64,000 nt of DNA from contig NZ_FOBC01000007.1 of NCBI RefSeq assembly GCF_900109725.1, forward strand, positions 1 to 64,000, written 5' to 3'. Shown one piece after another: positions 45,026-54,864 of the stretch (positions within the stretch are counted from its first letter, which is position 1; every line of letters starts with the position of its first letter). The position numbers and the translations under genes are program-made. Below the pieces are notes generated by a model that saw nothing but the letters and a program-made list of their open reading frames with translations, was not told the DNA's origin and made no database searches. The DNA is from Halomonas daqiaonensis. Lineage in GTDB: Bacteria; Pseudomonadota; Gammaproteobacteria; Pseudomonadales; Halomonadaceae.

Positions 45026-45337
45026 TCAACGCTGAGGCGCTTCCTCGAACAGCTCTGCCTTGGCATCACGCATGACGTCTTCGCAGGCGGCCTGATGGGC
45101 GAGTTGGGTGAGCAGGCTCTGGGTCAGGGCGAAGCCCTTCTCCAGGCAGGTGTCGACATCCTCACGGCTCACTTCGGGGGTGACGTTGCAGTCAATCTTG
45201 ATCGTTCTTCCACCACCATCCAGCTTGTCGGCGAATTCCCGAAAGCGCCAGGCGATTCGCGCCTTCCAGCTGGCTGATTCTTCCACGCCCTCGTTTACGC
45301 TAAACGTGCACTGCCATTCCGGTTTGTAGACCTTCAT
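45026..45337 (-). CDS. Hypothetical 103-residue protein
   Basis: Begins MKVYKPEWQCTFSVNEG, with GGGAGG upstream of the ATG at 45337. The product is soluble, mixed charged, with helix-prone C-terminal half (ALTQSLLTQLAHQAACEDVMRDAKAELFEE). No family known to me. The frame extends to 45409 without a ribosome binding site. It ends at the stem-loop at 44962-44994. Confidence 0.7.
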   Translation of the reverse strand: MKVYKPEWQCTFSVNEGVEESASWKARIAWRFREFADKLDGGGRTIKIDCNVTPEVSREDVDTCLEKGFALTQSLLTQLAHQAACEDVMRDAKAELFEEAPQR

Positions 45338-45466
45338 GAGAACCTCCCGTGCTGGCTTGAAAGAATGATCGATCGTGTTTTCTGCTCCGTATCTGAAGAT
45401 GTTGCACAATCATCATACAGCCTTTCTGCGTTCGGGATAGTGCTCCAGGCACGTCAGTGAGACTCG

Positions 45467-45583
45467 TCAGTCAAGGTAGGCGGCGAAGGCCTCGAAGGCG
45501 GCCCGCTGAAAGTGGGCCCGGTCGGCCCAGCACTGCAGCACGTAGTGGTCGAACGATTGGAATTGCGCTTTTGGGGTAGTCAT
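45467..45583 (-). CDS. Small ORF with strong ribosome binding site (38 residues)
   Basis: The peptide MTTPKAQFQSFDHYVLQCWAD continues to AYLD. TGAGGAGGG lies nine bases upstream of the ATG, which is better than many neighbours have, and codon third positions are GC-rich like true genes. It is aromatic-rich with no TM segment; not recognised. Confidence 0.5.
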   Translation of the reverse strand: MTTPKAQFQSFDHYVLQCWADRAHFQRAAFEAFAAYLD

Positions 45584-45706
45584 TGCGATTGCCCTCCTCA
45601 GGGGATTGCACTACCACCATAGGCGCTTTTGTTGCAATGCAGCAAGGCGTTTTTTGTGTTTCCCCGAGCGTGCCTTCTCATGGATCACAAACGATGGCCG
45701 TTGCGC

Positions 45707-47098
45707 TCATCCCCCCTCAGTCGATGACGTTTCCACCGCAGCGCTGATCACGTCCTGGTAGTTGCGAATCCGCTGGACGTAGTGCACCGGTTCGTAGCCC
45801 CGTGCATAGCCGTAGCGGGTCTGCGGGTAGTAGCGCTTGTCGGCCTTGAGTGGGAGCACTTCTTCCATGTCTTCCCAGGAGTCGGGATTCTTGCCGAGCT
45901 CCCGGGCCAGTTCCCGGGCATCGAGCACATGACCGCGACCGATGTTGTAGCTGGCCAGGGCCAGGTAGGTGCGGTCTGGCTCGGGGATATCGTCGGGCAG
46001 CCGTTCATGACGGTCGGCGAGATATCGTGCCCCGCCGTCGATGGCGGCGGCAGGATCCAGGCGATTGTCGACCCCGAGGGACTTTGCGGTGTTCTGGGTG
46101 AGCATCATGATGCCACGCACCCCGGTGGGCGAGACGGCCTGCGGGTCCCAGTGTGACTCCTGGTAGGAGAGTGCCGCGAGCAGGTCGGCGGGCATGCCGG
46201 TCTGCTCCTCGGCCTCCAGGAAGAGGTCGAGGTAATCGGGCAGGCGCTCATCAATCCGGTCATTGAGGGCCCGCAGATCGACGAAATCGAAGTCGTCGAT
46301 ATAGTCGTAGTAGCGGTGTTCTACCGTAGCGAGGGTCTCCTCACCCTCGGCGCTCTCCATCCATTCATTAGCACGCGCGGCGAGGTCGTCCTGTCCCTCG
46401 GCCAGGTACCAGCCCAGCCGCGCGTTGCCGGTCAAGTTCATGGCGATTTCCAGGTGGGGAAAGTGCCGGCGCACCACCTGAACGATATTGGAATCGGCCA
46501 CGGTACACTCCAGTGTCTTTTCGGCCACCCTGGCGAGGAGAATCTCGGTGGTGCGCGGATCTTCCTGAAAGCGGATGCCGGTATACTCGTTGACCAGTGA
46601 CTGGAGCCTCTCCGAATAGCTTGATCCTTCAGTGACCCGGATCTCGACGTCCGCCATCTCGTCGAGCTGATGCGGCAAGGGACGCATGTCGCGGTGGCAG
46701 ACCAGTTGCTCGACGATATCGGTATGGGCAGGTCCCTGACTGAACCTGGCATCGCGAGAGGGGAGGTGAGTCAGGCCCGCGGCGGCGAGATGGGACTCGC
46801 CCTGGGCCAGGGCTTCGAGGACAGCAGCGGTGGAGTCATGCAGTGTCCATTCCACCTCCCAGCCATTGGCCTCGGCGAAGCCCTCGACCAGGTCGTGCTC
46901 TGGCCCGGCCGGGATTTCTTCCCGGTCGAGGTAGTAGGTGGTGGCCGCGTTGCGGGTGGCCACCTTGAGGACGCCAGTCTCTTCCGGGAGTGCCAGGCTT
47001 GATGTGGGTTCCGGATTTTCGGTCTGGTCACAGCCGGCAAGCACAAGAAAACCGGTGGCCAGCAGCAGGGTGACGATAAACAGACGGGACCGGGACAT
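45707..47098 (-). CDS. mltF: MltF-like membrane-bound lytic murein transglycosylase
   Basis: A 463-residue lipoprotein (lipobox LVLAGC near residue 23). A type-3 solute-binding-like domain (about 40-270) precedes an SLT transglycosylase domain (about 285-450) with catalytic Glu in LAALSYQESHWDPQAVSPTGVRGIMMLTQNTA, plus ALASYNIGRGHV and RNYQDVI. It cleaves peptidoglycan with 1,6-anhydro product and is anchored in the outer membrane. E. coli MltF is 518 residues. AGGAT precedes the ATG at 47098. Confidence 0.92.
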   Translation of the reverse strand: MSRSRLFIVTLLLATGFLVLAGCDQTENPEPTSSLALPEETGVLKVATRNAATTYYLDREEIPAGPEHDLVEGFAEANGWEVEWTLHDSTAAVLEALAQGESHLAAAGLTHLPSRDARFSQGPAHTDIVEQLVCHRDMRPLPHQLDEMADVEIRVTEGSSYSERLQSLVNEYTGIRFQEDPRTTEILLARVAEKTLECTVADSNIVQVVRRHFPHLEIAMNLTGNARLGWYLAEGQDDLAARANEWMESAEGEETLATVEHRYYDYIDDFDFVDLRALNDRIDERLPDYLDLFLEAEEQTGMPADLLAALSYQESHWDPQAVSPTGVRGIMMLTQNTAKSLGVDNRLDPAAAIDGGARYLADRHERLPDDIPEPDRTYLALASYNIGRGHVLDARELARELGKNPDSWEDMEEVLPLKADKRYYPQTRYGYARGYEPVHYVQRIRNYQDVISAAVETSSTEGG

Positions 47099-47182
47099 GA
47101 GATAGGTATCCTGATCGGATGAGTGAATCGTGCGCTGTGGTGTTCAGCTTATCAGGCTCTCGCCACGCACCAGCGTAGTGAG

Positions 47183-47863
47183 TCAACGCAGGGCTTGGCG
47201 TGATGGCCACAACCTGGCCGTCAGGGCCACGGCGACAGCCAGCAGAGGCAGCCAGGCGCTTCGCTCGCCGAGTGTGTCGAGGGTCAGCCAACTCTGTAGA
47301 CACCAGAATACGGGAATGATCACCAGCGGCCAGGCGCGTCTCGCCGGTTCGGCCATGGCCCCCACGGCCAGGGTGGCCATGGCGAGAGGGTCGGGAGTGA
47401 GTCCGATGACCTCGGCGCCCGACAGGCCTCGTCCCGTCGCCACGGCAATCAGCGGATGCAGGGCCAGGGCATAAGCGAACAGCCCGATGCCGATGCCGCG
47501 CCGTACGCTCCAGTGACACGGCAGGCGCAGTCCGCCGCGCAGGCTGCCCAGCGCGACCAGCAGCAACGCCTGGAAGCCGAACAACGGGGCGATATAGGCG
47601 ATGCCCCAGTGGATGGGGGCGTAGCGTTGCCACAGGAAGGCCCAGGCCACGAAGCCCCATGCCACTGCCAGCAACATCAGGACCAGGCGAGTGCCGCGCG
47701 GGCCGGGGCGCAGCAGGACGGCTAGCGCCATGCCGCCCAGCACCAGGGCCAGCAACTGGGCGGGCCACAGGGCTTGGTTGTGTAGTTCGAACAGCCGCTC
47801 ATAGACGCGCGGCGAGAACATCAGCAAATCTTCGGGACGATAGGTCCACCACGCGCTGCCCAT
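47183..47863 (-). CDS. DUF6064-type hypothetical membrane protein
   Basis: 226 residues with six or seven hydrophobic segments, e.g. LWPAQLLALVLGGMALAVLL and LVLMLLAVAWGFVAWAFLW. The N-terminus (WTYRPEDLLMFSPRVYERLFELHNQALWP) matches the DUF6064 pattern. Function unknown. Its ATG is 3 bp after the aldo/keto reductase stop, so the two are one operon. Confidence 0.7.
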   Translation of the reverse strand: MGSAWWTYRPEDLLMFSPRVYERLFELHNQALWPAQLLALVLGGMALAVLLRPGPRGTRLVLMLLAVAWGFVAWAFLWQRYAPIHWGIAYIAPLFGFQALLLVALGSLRGGLRLPCHWSVRRGIGIGLFAYALALHPLIAVATGRGLSGAEVIGLTPDPLAMATLAVGAMAEPARRAWPLVIIPVFWCLQSWLTLDTLGERSAWLPLLAVAVALTARLWPSRQALR

Positions 47864-47866
47864 GGC

Positions 47867-48802
47867 TTAGAGGTTCCGTACGTAGTCGGCCATACGGTTG
47901 CGCATGGCATCGTCGGGCAGGGGCTCGCGGGCGGCGGCAAGATTCTCGCGGACATGCACAACCTGGGTGGTCGCGGGGATGGCGCAGGTGACCGCCGGGT
48001 GGGAGATGATGAACTTGAGGATGAACTGCGCCCACGTCTCGGCGGCGATCTCGGCGGCCCACGGTGGCAGCGGCTTGTCTTCCAGGCGCCGTATCAGGCG
48101 CTTCTGCTGGAAGGGGCGGTTGGCAATCACGCCGATGCCGCGCTCCCGGGCGAGCGGCAGCAGGCGCTGTTCGGCTTCGCGATCGACGATGTTGTAGGTG
48201 AGCTGGACGCTATCCAGCGGTACGCGCTGCATGATGCGCTCGACCTCGCCGTGGCGTCGCCCGTGCGAGGTGGTAATCCCCAGATGGCGCACCTCGCCGG
48301 CCTCCTTCATCGCCATCAGGGTCTCGAGGTTGCCTTCCCAGCCCAGCAGGTTGTGGACCTGCAACATGTCGAAACGCGGTATGCCCCAGGCTTGCCGGGA
48401 GGCCTCGATCTGCTCAGGCCCTTCGGAAGGGCTTGAGGTCCAGACCTTGTCGGCGGCATAGACGCGATCGACGGCCCCGAGGCGTTTCAGGGCGTGGCCG
48501 ATCGTCGCCTGTGACGAGCCGTACATCGGCGAGGAGTCGATCAGCCGTCCTCCTTCAGCGAAGAAGGCCGCCATGACCTCGGTACACTCCTCCAGCAGTA
48601 CCGGATCATCGCCGACGTTGAAGGTGATCCAGCTGCCCAGGCCGACCCGGGGCAGGGCTGCGCCGGTACCGGGCAACTCGCGGGTCAGCGGCTCGGCCGC
48701 CCGCGCCGGGGCGATGAGAGAGGGCAGCGCCGTTACGGCTGTAGCGGCGAGCAGGCCACCGAGCAGCTTGCGGCGTGACGGGTCAGGGCGGGGATTCGTC
48801 AT
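47867..48802 (-). CDS. Tat-exported aldo/keto reductase
   Basis: 311 residues. A twin-arginine signal (PSRRKLLGGLLAATAVTALP) predicts export folded, probably with bound NADP(H). The aldo/keto reductase barrel shows GLGSWITFNV, LIDSSPMYGSSQATIGHAL (catalytic Asp and Tyr) and the phosphate-binding end ITSHPAVTCAIPATTQ. Periplasmic aldo/keto reductases of this type are common in Proteobacteria; the substrate is unknown. AGGAG precedes the ATG; the downstream gene is DUF6064. Confidence 0.88.
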   Translation of the reverse strand: MTNPRPDPSRRKLLGGLLAATAVTALPSLIAPARAAEPLTRELPGTGAALPRVGLGSWITFNVGDDPVLLEECTEVMAAFFAEGGRLIDSSPMYGSSQATIGHALKRLGAVDRVYAADKVWTSSPSEGPEQIEASRQAWGIPRFDMLQVHNLLGWEGNLETLMAMKEAGEVRHLGITTSHGRRHGEVERIMQRVPLDSVQLTYNIVDREAEQRLLPLARERGIGVIANRPFQQKRLIRRLEDKPLPPWAAEIAAETWAQFILKFIISHPAVTCAIPATTQVVHVRENLAAAREPLPDDAMRNRMADYVRNL

Positions 48803-49076
48803 GATGTGCTCCTGTGGATGCTGAGCAAAGTGTAGCTGTCGGGTGAGGGTGGACGCCGCGACCGGAGTCGCATGAACCGGTGGCCATCTTGTAGCAGGGT
48901 GCCCAGGGCAGGCGTCGAGGCGAGCGGTCCGGGCGGCGTGCTCGTCAACTTTCTGCTACACTACTGGCCCTAAAATTTCCCACTCTCTGGCCCATGCCGC
49001 TCGGCTTTCGCCGCCGCCCGTTCGACTTCGGCTCGCTTGCTGTTCCCGGCTGCCCTCTTGTCTGCAGGATGATTCC

Positions 49077-50477
49077 TTGTCTGATCCCCTCTCCGACGCT
49101 TCCTTCGCCACGCTGTCGCTGGCGCCGGAACTGCTGGCCAACCTCGATTCGCTCGGCTATCTGGCCATGACGCCGGTCCAGGCCGAGAGCCTGCCGCCCA
49201 TGCTGGCAGGCCGCGACGTGATCGCCCGGGCGAAGACCGGTTCGGGCAAGACCGCCGCCTTCGGCCTGGCGCTGCTGTCACGGTTATCGGTGGCCGACTT
49301 TCGGGTGCAGGGGCTGGTGCTTTGTCCGACCCGCGAGCTGGCTGACCAGGTGGCCGACGAGATCCGTCGCCTGGCGCGGGGCCTGCCCAACGTCAAGGTG
49401 CTGACCCTATGTGGCGGCGCTCCACTGGGGCCTCAACTGGCATCGCTGGAGCATGGCGCGCACATCGTCGTCGGCACGCCGGGGCGGGTGGAGGAGCACC
49501 TGCGCAAGGGCTCGCTGGCGTTGGGGGCGCTCGAGACCCTGGTGCTGGACGAAGCAGATCGCATGCTCGACATGGGCTTCCAGGCGGCCATAGAGGCGAT
49601 CATCGCCGCGACCCCGGCGAGCCGCCAGATGCTGCTCTTCAGCGCCACCTATGCCGAAGGCATCCGGCCCATCGCCGAGCGGTTGATGCGCGAGCCGGTC
49701 ACCGTGGAGGTGGCCGAGCCCCACGACGCCACCACGATCCGCCAGCACTTCTATCGGGTGGCGGACGAGTCGGCTCGCTTCGAGGCGCTGCGTCGCCTGC
49801 TGCTGCACTTTCAGCCGACATCCAGCGTGGTGTTCTGCAATACCAAACGCGAGACCGACGAGGTTGCCGAAGCCCTGAATGACGCGGGCTTCAGCGCCCT
49901 GGCGCTGCATGGTGATCTCGAGCAGCGCGACCGCGATCGCCTGCTGGTGCTGTTCGCCAACGGCAGCGCCTCGATCCTGGTGGCCACCGACGTGGCCGCG
50001 CGCGGGCTGGACATCGATGCCCTGGATGCGGTGTTCAACTACCGTATTGCCCGTGAGCTCGAGGTGCATGTCCATCGTGTCGGGCGCACCGGTCGGGCCG
50101 GCGGCTCCGGGGTGGCCTGTACCCTGCTCAGCGAGCAGGAGGACTACCGTCTGGCGAAGCTCGCCGACCTCCTCGGCGAAACCCTGGAGGCCGAGCCGCT
50201 GCCCTCCCGTGCGGTGCTGGAGCGCCAGCCTCTTCGCCCGGCCATGGCGACACTGCAGCTCGGCGGCGGCAAGAAGCAGAAGCTGCGTCCCGGCGACATC
50301 CTTGGCGCCCTGACGGGCGAAGGCGGGATCGCCGGGGATCAGGTAGGCAAGATCAAGGTGCTTGCCAACAGCGCCTATGTGGCCGTGCGACGCGATGTCG
50401 CCGATGCGGCCCTCGACCAGCTGGGCAGCGGCAAGCTCAAGGGGCGCAACTTTCGTGCCCGCCGCATCAGCCGCTGA
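49077..50477 (+). CDS. dbpA: DbpA-type DEAD-box RNA helicase
   Basis: A 466-residue helicase. It carries the Q motif (MTPVQAESLP), Walker A AKTGSGKT, DEAD as VLDEADRMLDMGF, SAT (FSATY), and HRVGRTGRAGG in the second RecA domain. The C-terminal 75 residues form a DbpA-type RNA-binding domain (KLRPGDILGALTGEGGIAGDQVGKIKVL), which targets 23S rRNA hairpin 92 for 50S assembly. E. coli DbpA is 457 residues. The start is TTG 49077 with AGGA upstream. The 270-bp gap before it holds TACACT near 48958 as a possible -10. Confidence 0.92.
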   Translation: MSDPLSDASFATLSLAPELLANLDSLGYLAMTPVQAESLPPMLAGRDVIARAKTGSGKTAAFGLALLSRLSVADFRVQGLVLCPTRELADQVADEIRRLARGLPNVKVLTLCGGAPLGPQLASLEHGAHIVVGTPGRVEEHLRKGSLALGALETLVLDEADRMLDMGFQAAIEAIIAATPASRQMLLFSATYAEGIRPIAERLMREPVTVEVAEPHDATTIRQHFYRVADESARFEALRRLLLHFQPTSSVVFCNTKRETDEVAEALNDAGFSALALHGDLEQRDRDRLLVLFANGSASILVATDVAARGLDIDALDAVFNYRIARELEVHVHRVGRTGRAGGSGVACTLLSEQEDYRLAKLADLLGETLEAEPLPSRAVLERQPLRPAMATLQLGGGKKQKLRPGDILGALTGEGGIAGDQVGKIKVLANSAYVAVRRDVADAALDQLGSGKLKGRNFRARRISR

Positions 50478-50541
50478 CCGGAATACAACGTGATACGCCC
50501 GCGGGATACCCAGCCGACGGGTTCTATGCCAACGTGGTGAT

Positions 50542-51444
50542 ATGAAGATACCCAAGAGATTGCAACCGCTGGTCGACGACGGTCTGATCGAAGCGGTCGA
50601 GAGCCAACTGATGAGCGGCAAGGAAGCCCAGGTGTACGTGGTGCGCTCCCATGGCGAGCGGTGCTGTGCCAAGGTCTTCAAGGAGGCCAAGCAGCGCAGC
50701 TTCAAGCAGGCCGTGCAGTACCAGGAAGGACGCAAGGAGCGCAACAGCCGCCGCTCACGCGCGATGGCCAAGAAGACGCGCTACGGCCAGAAGGAGCAGG
50801 AGCAGGCCTGGCTCAACGCCGAGGTCGATGCCCTCTATCGGCTGGCGGCGGCGGACGTGCGGGTGCCCAAGCCCCATGGCTTCGTCGACGGCGTGCTGCT
50901 GATGGAGATGATCACCGATGCCGAGGGCCTGACCGCCCCCCGACTGGATGACGTGTCACTGACGGCCGACGAGGCTCGGGCCCATTACGCCAAGGTGCTC
51001 GGGGACGTGGTGCGCATGCTGTGTGCCGGCCTGATCCATGGCGACCTGTCCGAGTTCAACGTGCTGCTCGCAGCCGACGGCCCGGTGATCATCGATCTTC
51101 CCCAGGCGGTGGATGCCGCCGGCAACAACAGCGCCGAGATGATGTTCGAGCGCGATGTCGACAACATGCGCCGCTACTTCGGCCGCTTCGCCCCGGAGCT
51201 TTTGACCACCGATTACGGCAAGGAGATCTGGGCGCTCTACGAGGCGGGCGACCTGCACCCGGACAGCCAGCTGACCGGGTGCTTCGAGCACGATACCAGT
51301 ACCGTGGACGTGGACGAGCTGATGACGGTGATCGACGACGTGCGCGAAGAGGAGGCCGAGCGCCGTGCCGCGCTGTCTCGCGACGATGAGCCCGGCGTGG
51401 AGGAGGCCGCAGAGGCCTGGCGGGAGTCCCACGGCGAGCGCTGA
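50542..51444 (+). CDS. RIO-family serine/threonine protein kinase
   Basis: A 300-residue atypical kinase. It has the nucleotide-binding lysine region (SGKEAQVYVVRSHGERCCAKVFKE), a flexible loop with basic residues (RKERNSRRSRAMAKKTRYG), the catalytic loop LIHGDLSEFNVLL and the metal-binding IIDLPQAVD. These are RIO1-type motifs. Bacterial targets are unknown; in archaea and eukaryotes RIO1 aids small-subunit ribosome maturation. It lies 64 bp after dbpA, also an RNA/ribosome gene, so a joint role is possible. Confidence 0.88.
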   Translation: MKIPKRLQPLVDDGLIEAVESQLMSGKEAQVYVVRSHGERCCAKVFKEAKQRSFKQAVQYQEGRKERNSRRSRAMAKKTRYGQKEQEQAWLNAEVDALYRLAAADVRVPKPHGFVDGVLLMEMITDAEGLTAPRLDDVSLTADEARAHYAKVLGDVVRMLCAGLIHGDLSEFNVLLAADGPVIIDLPQAVDAAGNNSAEMMFERDVDNMRRYFGRFAPELLTTDYGKEIWALYEAGDLHPDSQLTGCFEHDTSTVDVDELMTVIDDVREEEAERRAALSRDDEPGVEEAAEAWRESHGER

Positions 51445-51518
51445 GGCCTGCCGCTGGCCTTGAAATCTCTGATGGGGGGCGGCATGTTGGTCGACCTGCC
51501 ATCATCGCCGAGTTCCCC

Positions 51519-53441
51519 ATGCCCCGACACGATAACGACGCCTCATCCGACCAGCAACACAACAAACCCAAGCGGTCGCCTCTCTGGTATCCGGAAGAGA
51601 CGCAGCCTTCCCGTCGGCAGTGGTTGTCCTTCCTCTGGATCGCCCTGGCCATCGTGCTGCTGTTCCACTATCTCGATTCGTCGCAGCGTCAACAGCAGGT
51701 CGAGTTCACCTATTCCGAATTTCTGACGGCCGTAGAGCAGGGACACGTCGACTCGGTCACGCTGCGCGGCCAGTCGGTGGAAGGCACCTTCAGCGACGCA
51801 GGCATCGAAGCGCGGGATCTCGACCAGGCCGATGGCTTCGAGTCCACGCGTCCGAACGTCGAGAGCGAGCGCTTGCTGGAGCGTCTCGAGGCGAATGGCG
51901 TGCAAATCGACGCCGAGCCCATCGATCCGCCCTGGTGGCAGCGCGTTCTGGTCGGGGCCCTGCCCTGGATCCTGATCCTGGGGCTGATGTTCTGGTTCTG
52001 GAATCGGATGCAGCAGCGTGCCATGTCGGGCGGCGGGCTGTTCAACATGGGCAAGTCCAAGGCGCGCCAGGTGAGCAGTGAAGAGAGCCATGTACGCCTG
52101 GACGATGTCGCTGGTTCGGAGAACGCGAAACAGGAAGTCCTGGAGGTCGTCGAGTTTCTCAGGGAGCCGGAACGTTTTCAGGCACTGGGTGCCAAGATTC
52201 CTCGCGGTATCCTGATGATGGGCCCCCCTGGCACGGGCAAGACACTGATGGCCAAGGCGGTAGCCGGCGAGGCCGACGTGCCGTTCTTCAGCATCAGCGG
52301 CTCGGAGTTCATCGAGATGTTCGTCGGCGTGGGGGCGTCGCGCGTCCGTGATCTCTTCAAGCAGGCCAAGGAGCAGTCGCCGGCGGTCATCTTCATCGAT
52401 GAACTGGATTCCATCGGCCGCTCCCGAGGCGCCGGCATGGGTGGCGGTCACGATGAGCGAGAGCAGACGCTCAACCAGATTCTCTCCGAGATGGATGGGT
52501 TCCAGGCCGATGAGCCTGTTGTCGTCCTGGCCGCCACCAATCGTCCCGACGTGCTCGACTCGGCACTGTTACGTCCGGGTCGCTTCGATCGCAAGGTGAC
52601 CCTTGAGAATCCGCATCGCGAGGCGCGCCGGGATATCCTGCGCGTCCATACGCGCGACATGCCGGTGGCCGATGACGTCGATTTCGAGAAGCTGGCCGAG
52701 ATTACCATCGGCTTCTCGGGGGCAGACCTGGCCAACCTCGCCAACGAAGCCGCCCTCCAGGCGGGTCGCAATGACCAGAAGGAGGTGGATTGGGCCTGTT
52801 TCTCCGCGGCTCGCGATCGCCTGCTGCTTGGTGAGGCCAAGGATGTCGGCCTTTCCGATAGCGAGCGCCACATCGTGGCGTATCACGAGTCGGGCCACGC
52901 GCTGCTCGCATACCTCCTGCCCAAGGCCGATCCTCTCGAAAAAGTCACGGTGCTGCCACGCGGCCGTGCCCTCGGCGTGACCGCACAGGTGCCCGATGAA
53001 GAGCGCTATAACCATGGCGAAGCCTATCTGCGGGACCGCATCACCGTGATGTTCGGCGGTCGCCTGGCGGAATCCATCGTCTTCGGGGAAGTGTCGAGCG
53101 GCGCCGAAAATGACCTGGAACAGGCCACGCAGTTGGCGCGGCGCATGGTGGCTCGCTGGGGGATGAGCGAGCGTATCGGACCGGTCATGTTTGCTCAGAG
53201 CCAGGAGCATGTCTTCCTGGGCAAGGAGATGGCTCAGTCCCGCGAACACAGCGAAGCCATGGCGGGGCTCGTGGATGAGGAGATACAGCGGCTGTTGACC
53301 GAGCTTGAAACGCGCGGCCGAGAGCTACTCGAGTCACATCGGGAAGATCTGGACACCCTGGCCTCGGCCCTGGAGGAGCAGGAAACCCTGGAGGCCGAGG
53401 CGATCCGTGACCTCCTGGGTAAGGCATCCGCCAAGTCGTGA
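51519..53441 (+). CDS. FtsH-type ATP-dependent zinc metalloprotease (orphan paralog)
   Basis: A 640-residue membrane protease. Two TM helices ([18 protein letters not shown] and [20 protein letters not shown]) frame a periplasmic domain. The AAA+ module has [19 protein letters not shown] and the second region of homology [19 protein letters not shown]; the M41 protease has HESGH (HExxH) and a downstream Asp region [14 protein letters not shown]. The context differs from the usual rlmE-ftsH-folP, so it is likely a second FtsH. The N-terminal 30 residues are an unusual polar extension. Confidence 0.9.
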   Translation: MPRHDNDASSDQQHNKPKRSPLWYPEETQPSRRQWLSFLWIALAIVLLFHYLDSSQRQQQVEFTYSEFLTAVEQGHVDSVTLRGQSVEGTFSDAGIEARDLDQADGFESTRPNVESERLLERLEANGVQIDAEPIDPPWWQRVLVGALPWILILGLMFWFWNRMQQRAMSGGGLFNMGKSKARQVSSEESHVRLDDVAGSENAKQEVLEVVEFLREPERFQALGAKIPRGILMMGPPGTGKTLMAKAVAGEADVPFFSISGSEFIEMFVGVGASRVRDLFKQAKEQSPAVIFIDELDSIGRSRGAGMGGGHDEREQTLNQILSEMDGFQADEPVVVLAATNRPDVLDSALLRPGRFDRKVTLENPHREARRDILRVHTRDMPVADDVDFEKLAEITIGFSGADLANLANEAALQAGRNDQKEVDWACFSAARDRLLLGEAKDVGLSDSERHIVAYHESGHALLAYLLPKADPLEKVTVLPRGRALGVTAQVPDEERYNHGEAYLRDRITVMFGGRLAESIVFGEVSSGAENDLEQATQLARRMVARWGMSERIGPVMFAQSQEHVFLGKEMAQSREHSEAMAGLVDEEIQRLLTELETRGRELLESHREDLDTLASALEEQETLEAEAIRDLLGKASAKS

Positions 53442-53521
53442 CGCCCGATGCCTGGCTCGACTACGCTGTAGTCGAGTGTCGCCCACCGCGGGCGACGCCG
53501 GTCATCGATGAGGAGACGTCA

Positions 53522-53956
53522 ATGAACAACTGGATGACAGGCCTGGCCCTGGCGGGCAGCATGTTAGTGGCCGCCCCGGCCTTGGCCCAGATGGAACGCA
53601 CCTCGGCCCCGGAGGGTAGCGAGGTCTACTTCATCTCGCCCGAGGACGGGGCCACCGTCGAGAGCCCATTTACCGTGCGCATGGGGCTCAAGGGCATGGG
53701 CGTGGCGCCCGCCGGCACCCAGGCCGAGGGCACCGGCCACCATCATCTGCTGGTGGACACGCCGCTGGACGAAGTGGATCTCGACCAGCCCCTGCCGGCC
53801 AATGACGCGATGCGCCACTTCGGCGGCGGCCAGACCGAGACCTCCCTGGAGCTCGAATCCGGCGAGCATAGCCTGCAGCTGCTGTTCATGGATGCCAACC
53901 ACGTCAGCTTCGACCCGCCGGTCACTTCTGACGCCATCACCATCACGGTGGAGTGA
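53522..53956 (+). CDS. DUF4399 periplasmic protein
   Basis: 144 residues with signal peptide (WMTGLALAGSMLVAAPALAQ). The mature part has the DUF4399 pattern VYFISPEDGATVESPFTVRMGLKGMGVAPAG, GTGHHHLLVDTPL and GGGQTETSLEL. The HHH segment suggests metal binding (inference). GAGGAG precedes the ATG at 53522; the gene starts 80 bp after ftsH. Confidence 0.85.
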   Translation: MNNWMTGLALAGSMLVAAPALAQMERTSAPEGSEVYFISPEDGATVESPFTVRMGLKGMGVAPAGTQAEGTGHHHLLVDTPLDEVDLDQPLPANDAMRHFGGGQTETSLELESGEHSLQLLFMDANHVSFDPPVTSDAITITVE

Positions 53957-53986
53957 CGCGCTCGACGCGGGCGCTCTCGCGGCGCC

Positions 53987-54715
53987 TCACGTTTCGTTTT
54001 CGATCTCGGCGTTGTGGAAGACGTTCTGCACGTCGTCCAGTTCGTTGAGGGTGTCGAGCAGTTTCTCGAACATCGCCACGTCGTCACCCTCGACGGGAGT
54101 CACGGTCTGGGGCACGAACTGGATTTCGTCGATCTCGAACTCGAGTTCGCCGAAGGCGTCGAGCAGTGCCTGCTTGGCCTTGGCATACTCGGTATGGGGA
54201 GCGAAGATGGTGATGTGGCCGTCTTCGCTCTCGATGTCCGTGACATCGACCTCGGCCTCCATCAGTGCCTCGAGCGTGGCTTCCTCGTCATCGCCCGGGA
54301 AGGCGAGGATGGCGCAGTGATCGAACATGTGGCTGACGCTGCCCGGGGTGCCGAGCTTGCTCTTGGCCTTGTTGAAGCAGGCGCGCACGTCGCCGAAGGT
54401 GCGGTTCGGGTTGTCGGTCAGGCACTCGACGATGACCATGCAGTTGCCCGGCCCGAAGCCTTCGTAGCGGGCCGGGGAGAAGTCCTCGCCGCCCACCCCT
54501 GACGCCTTGTCGAGGGCCTTGTCGATCACGTGGCTGGGTACCTGGTCCTTCTTGGCGCGCTCGATCAGACCGCGCAGGGCCAGGTTGCCGGTCGGGTCGG
54601 TGCCGCCCTGCTTGGCGCAGACGTAGATTTCGCGGCCATACTTGCTGTACACCTTGGTCTTGGCGGCGGCCGTCTTGGCCATGGATTCCTTGCGGTTCTG
54701 GAAGGCCCTGCCCAT
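53987..54715 (-). CDS. yeeN: YebC/PmpR-family protein, YeeN type
   Basis: A 242-residue cytosolic protein. It begins [25 protein letters not shown], similar to E. coli YeeN rather than YebC (MAGHSKW). Further family parts are [37 protein letters not shown] and a C-terminal [16 protein letters not shown]. The family is annotated as transcriptional regulators; a translation role at proline stretches has been shown for relatives. ATG 54715 is chosen by homology; the frame runs open to 54820. Convergent with the DUF4399 gene. Confidence 0.9.
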   Translation of the reverse strand: MGRAFQNRKESMAKTAAAKTKVYSKYGREIYVCAKQGGTDPTGNLALRGLIERAKKDQVPSHVIDKALDKASGVGGEDFSPARYEGFGPGNCMVIVECLTDNPNRTFGDVRACFNKAKSKLGTPGSVSHMFDHCAILAFPGDDEEATLEALMEAEVDVTDIESEDGHITIFAPHTEYAKAKQALLDAFGELEFEIDEIQFVPQTVTPVEGDDVAMFEKLLDTLNELDDVQNVFHNAEIENET

Positions 54716-54864
54716 TGCATTGTCCTGTGGCGTTGAAACACGAGGCTGGATTCTACGAAACCGGGGCGGAGGCGAACAGGGATATTTTGCCGCGATTCCC
54801 GGGGACGTGACGCCCGTCATGACTACACTGCCAGGGAATCTCGTTCACCCAGGAGCGCCATCCG

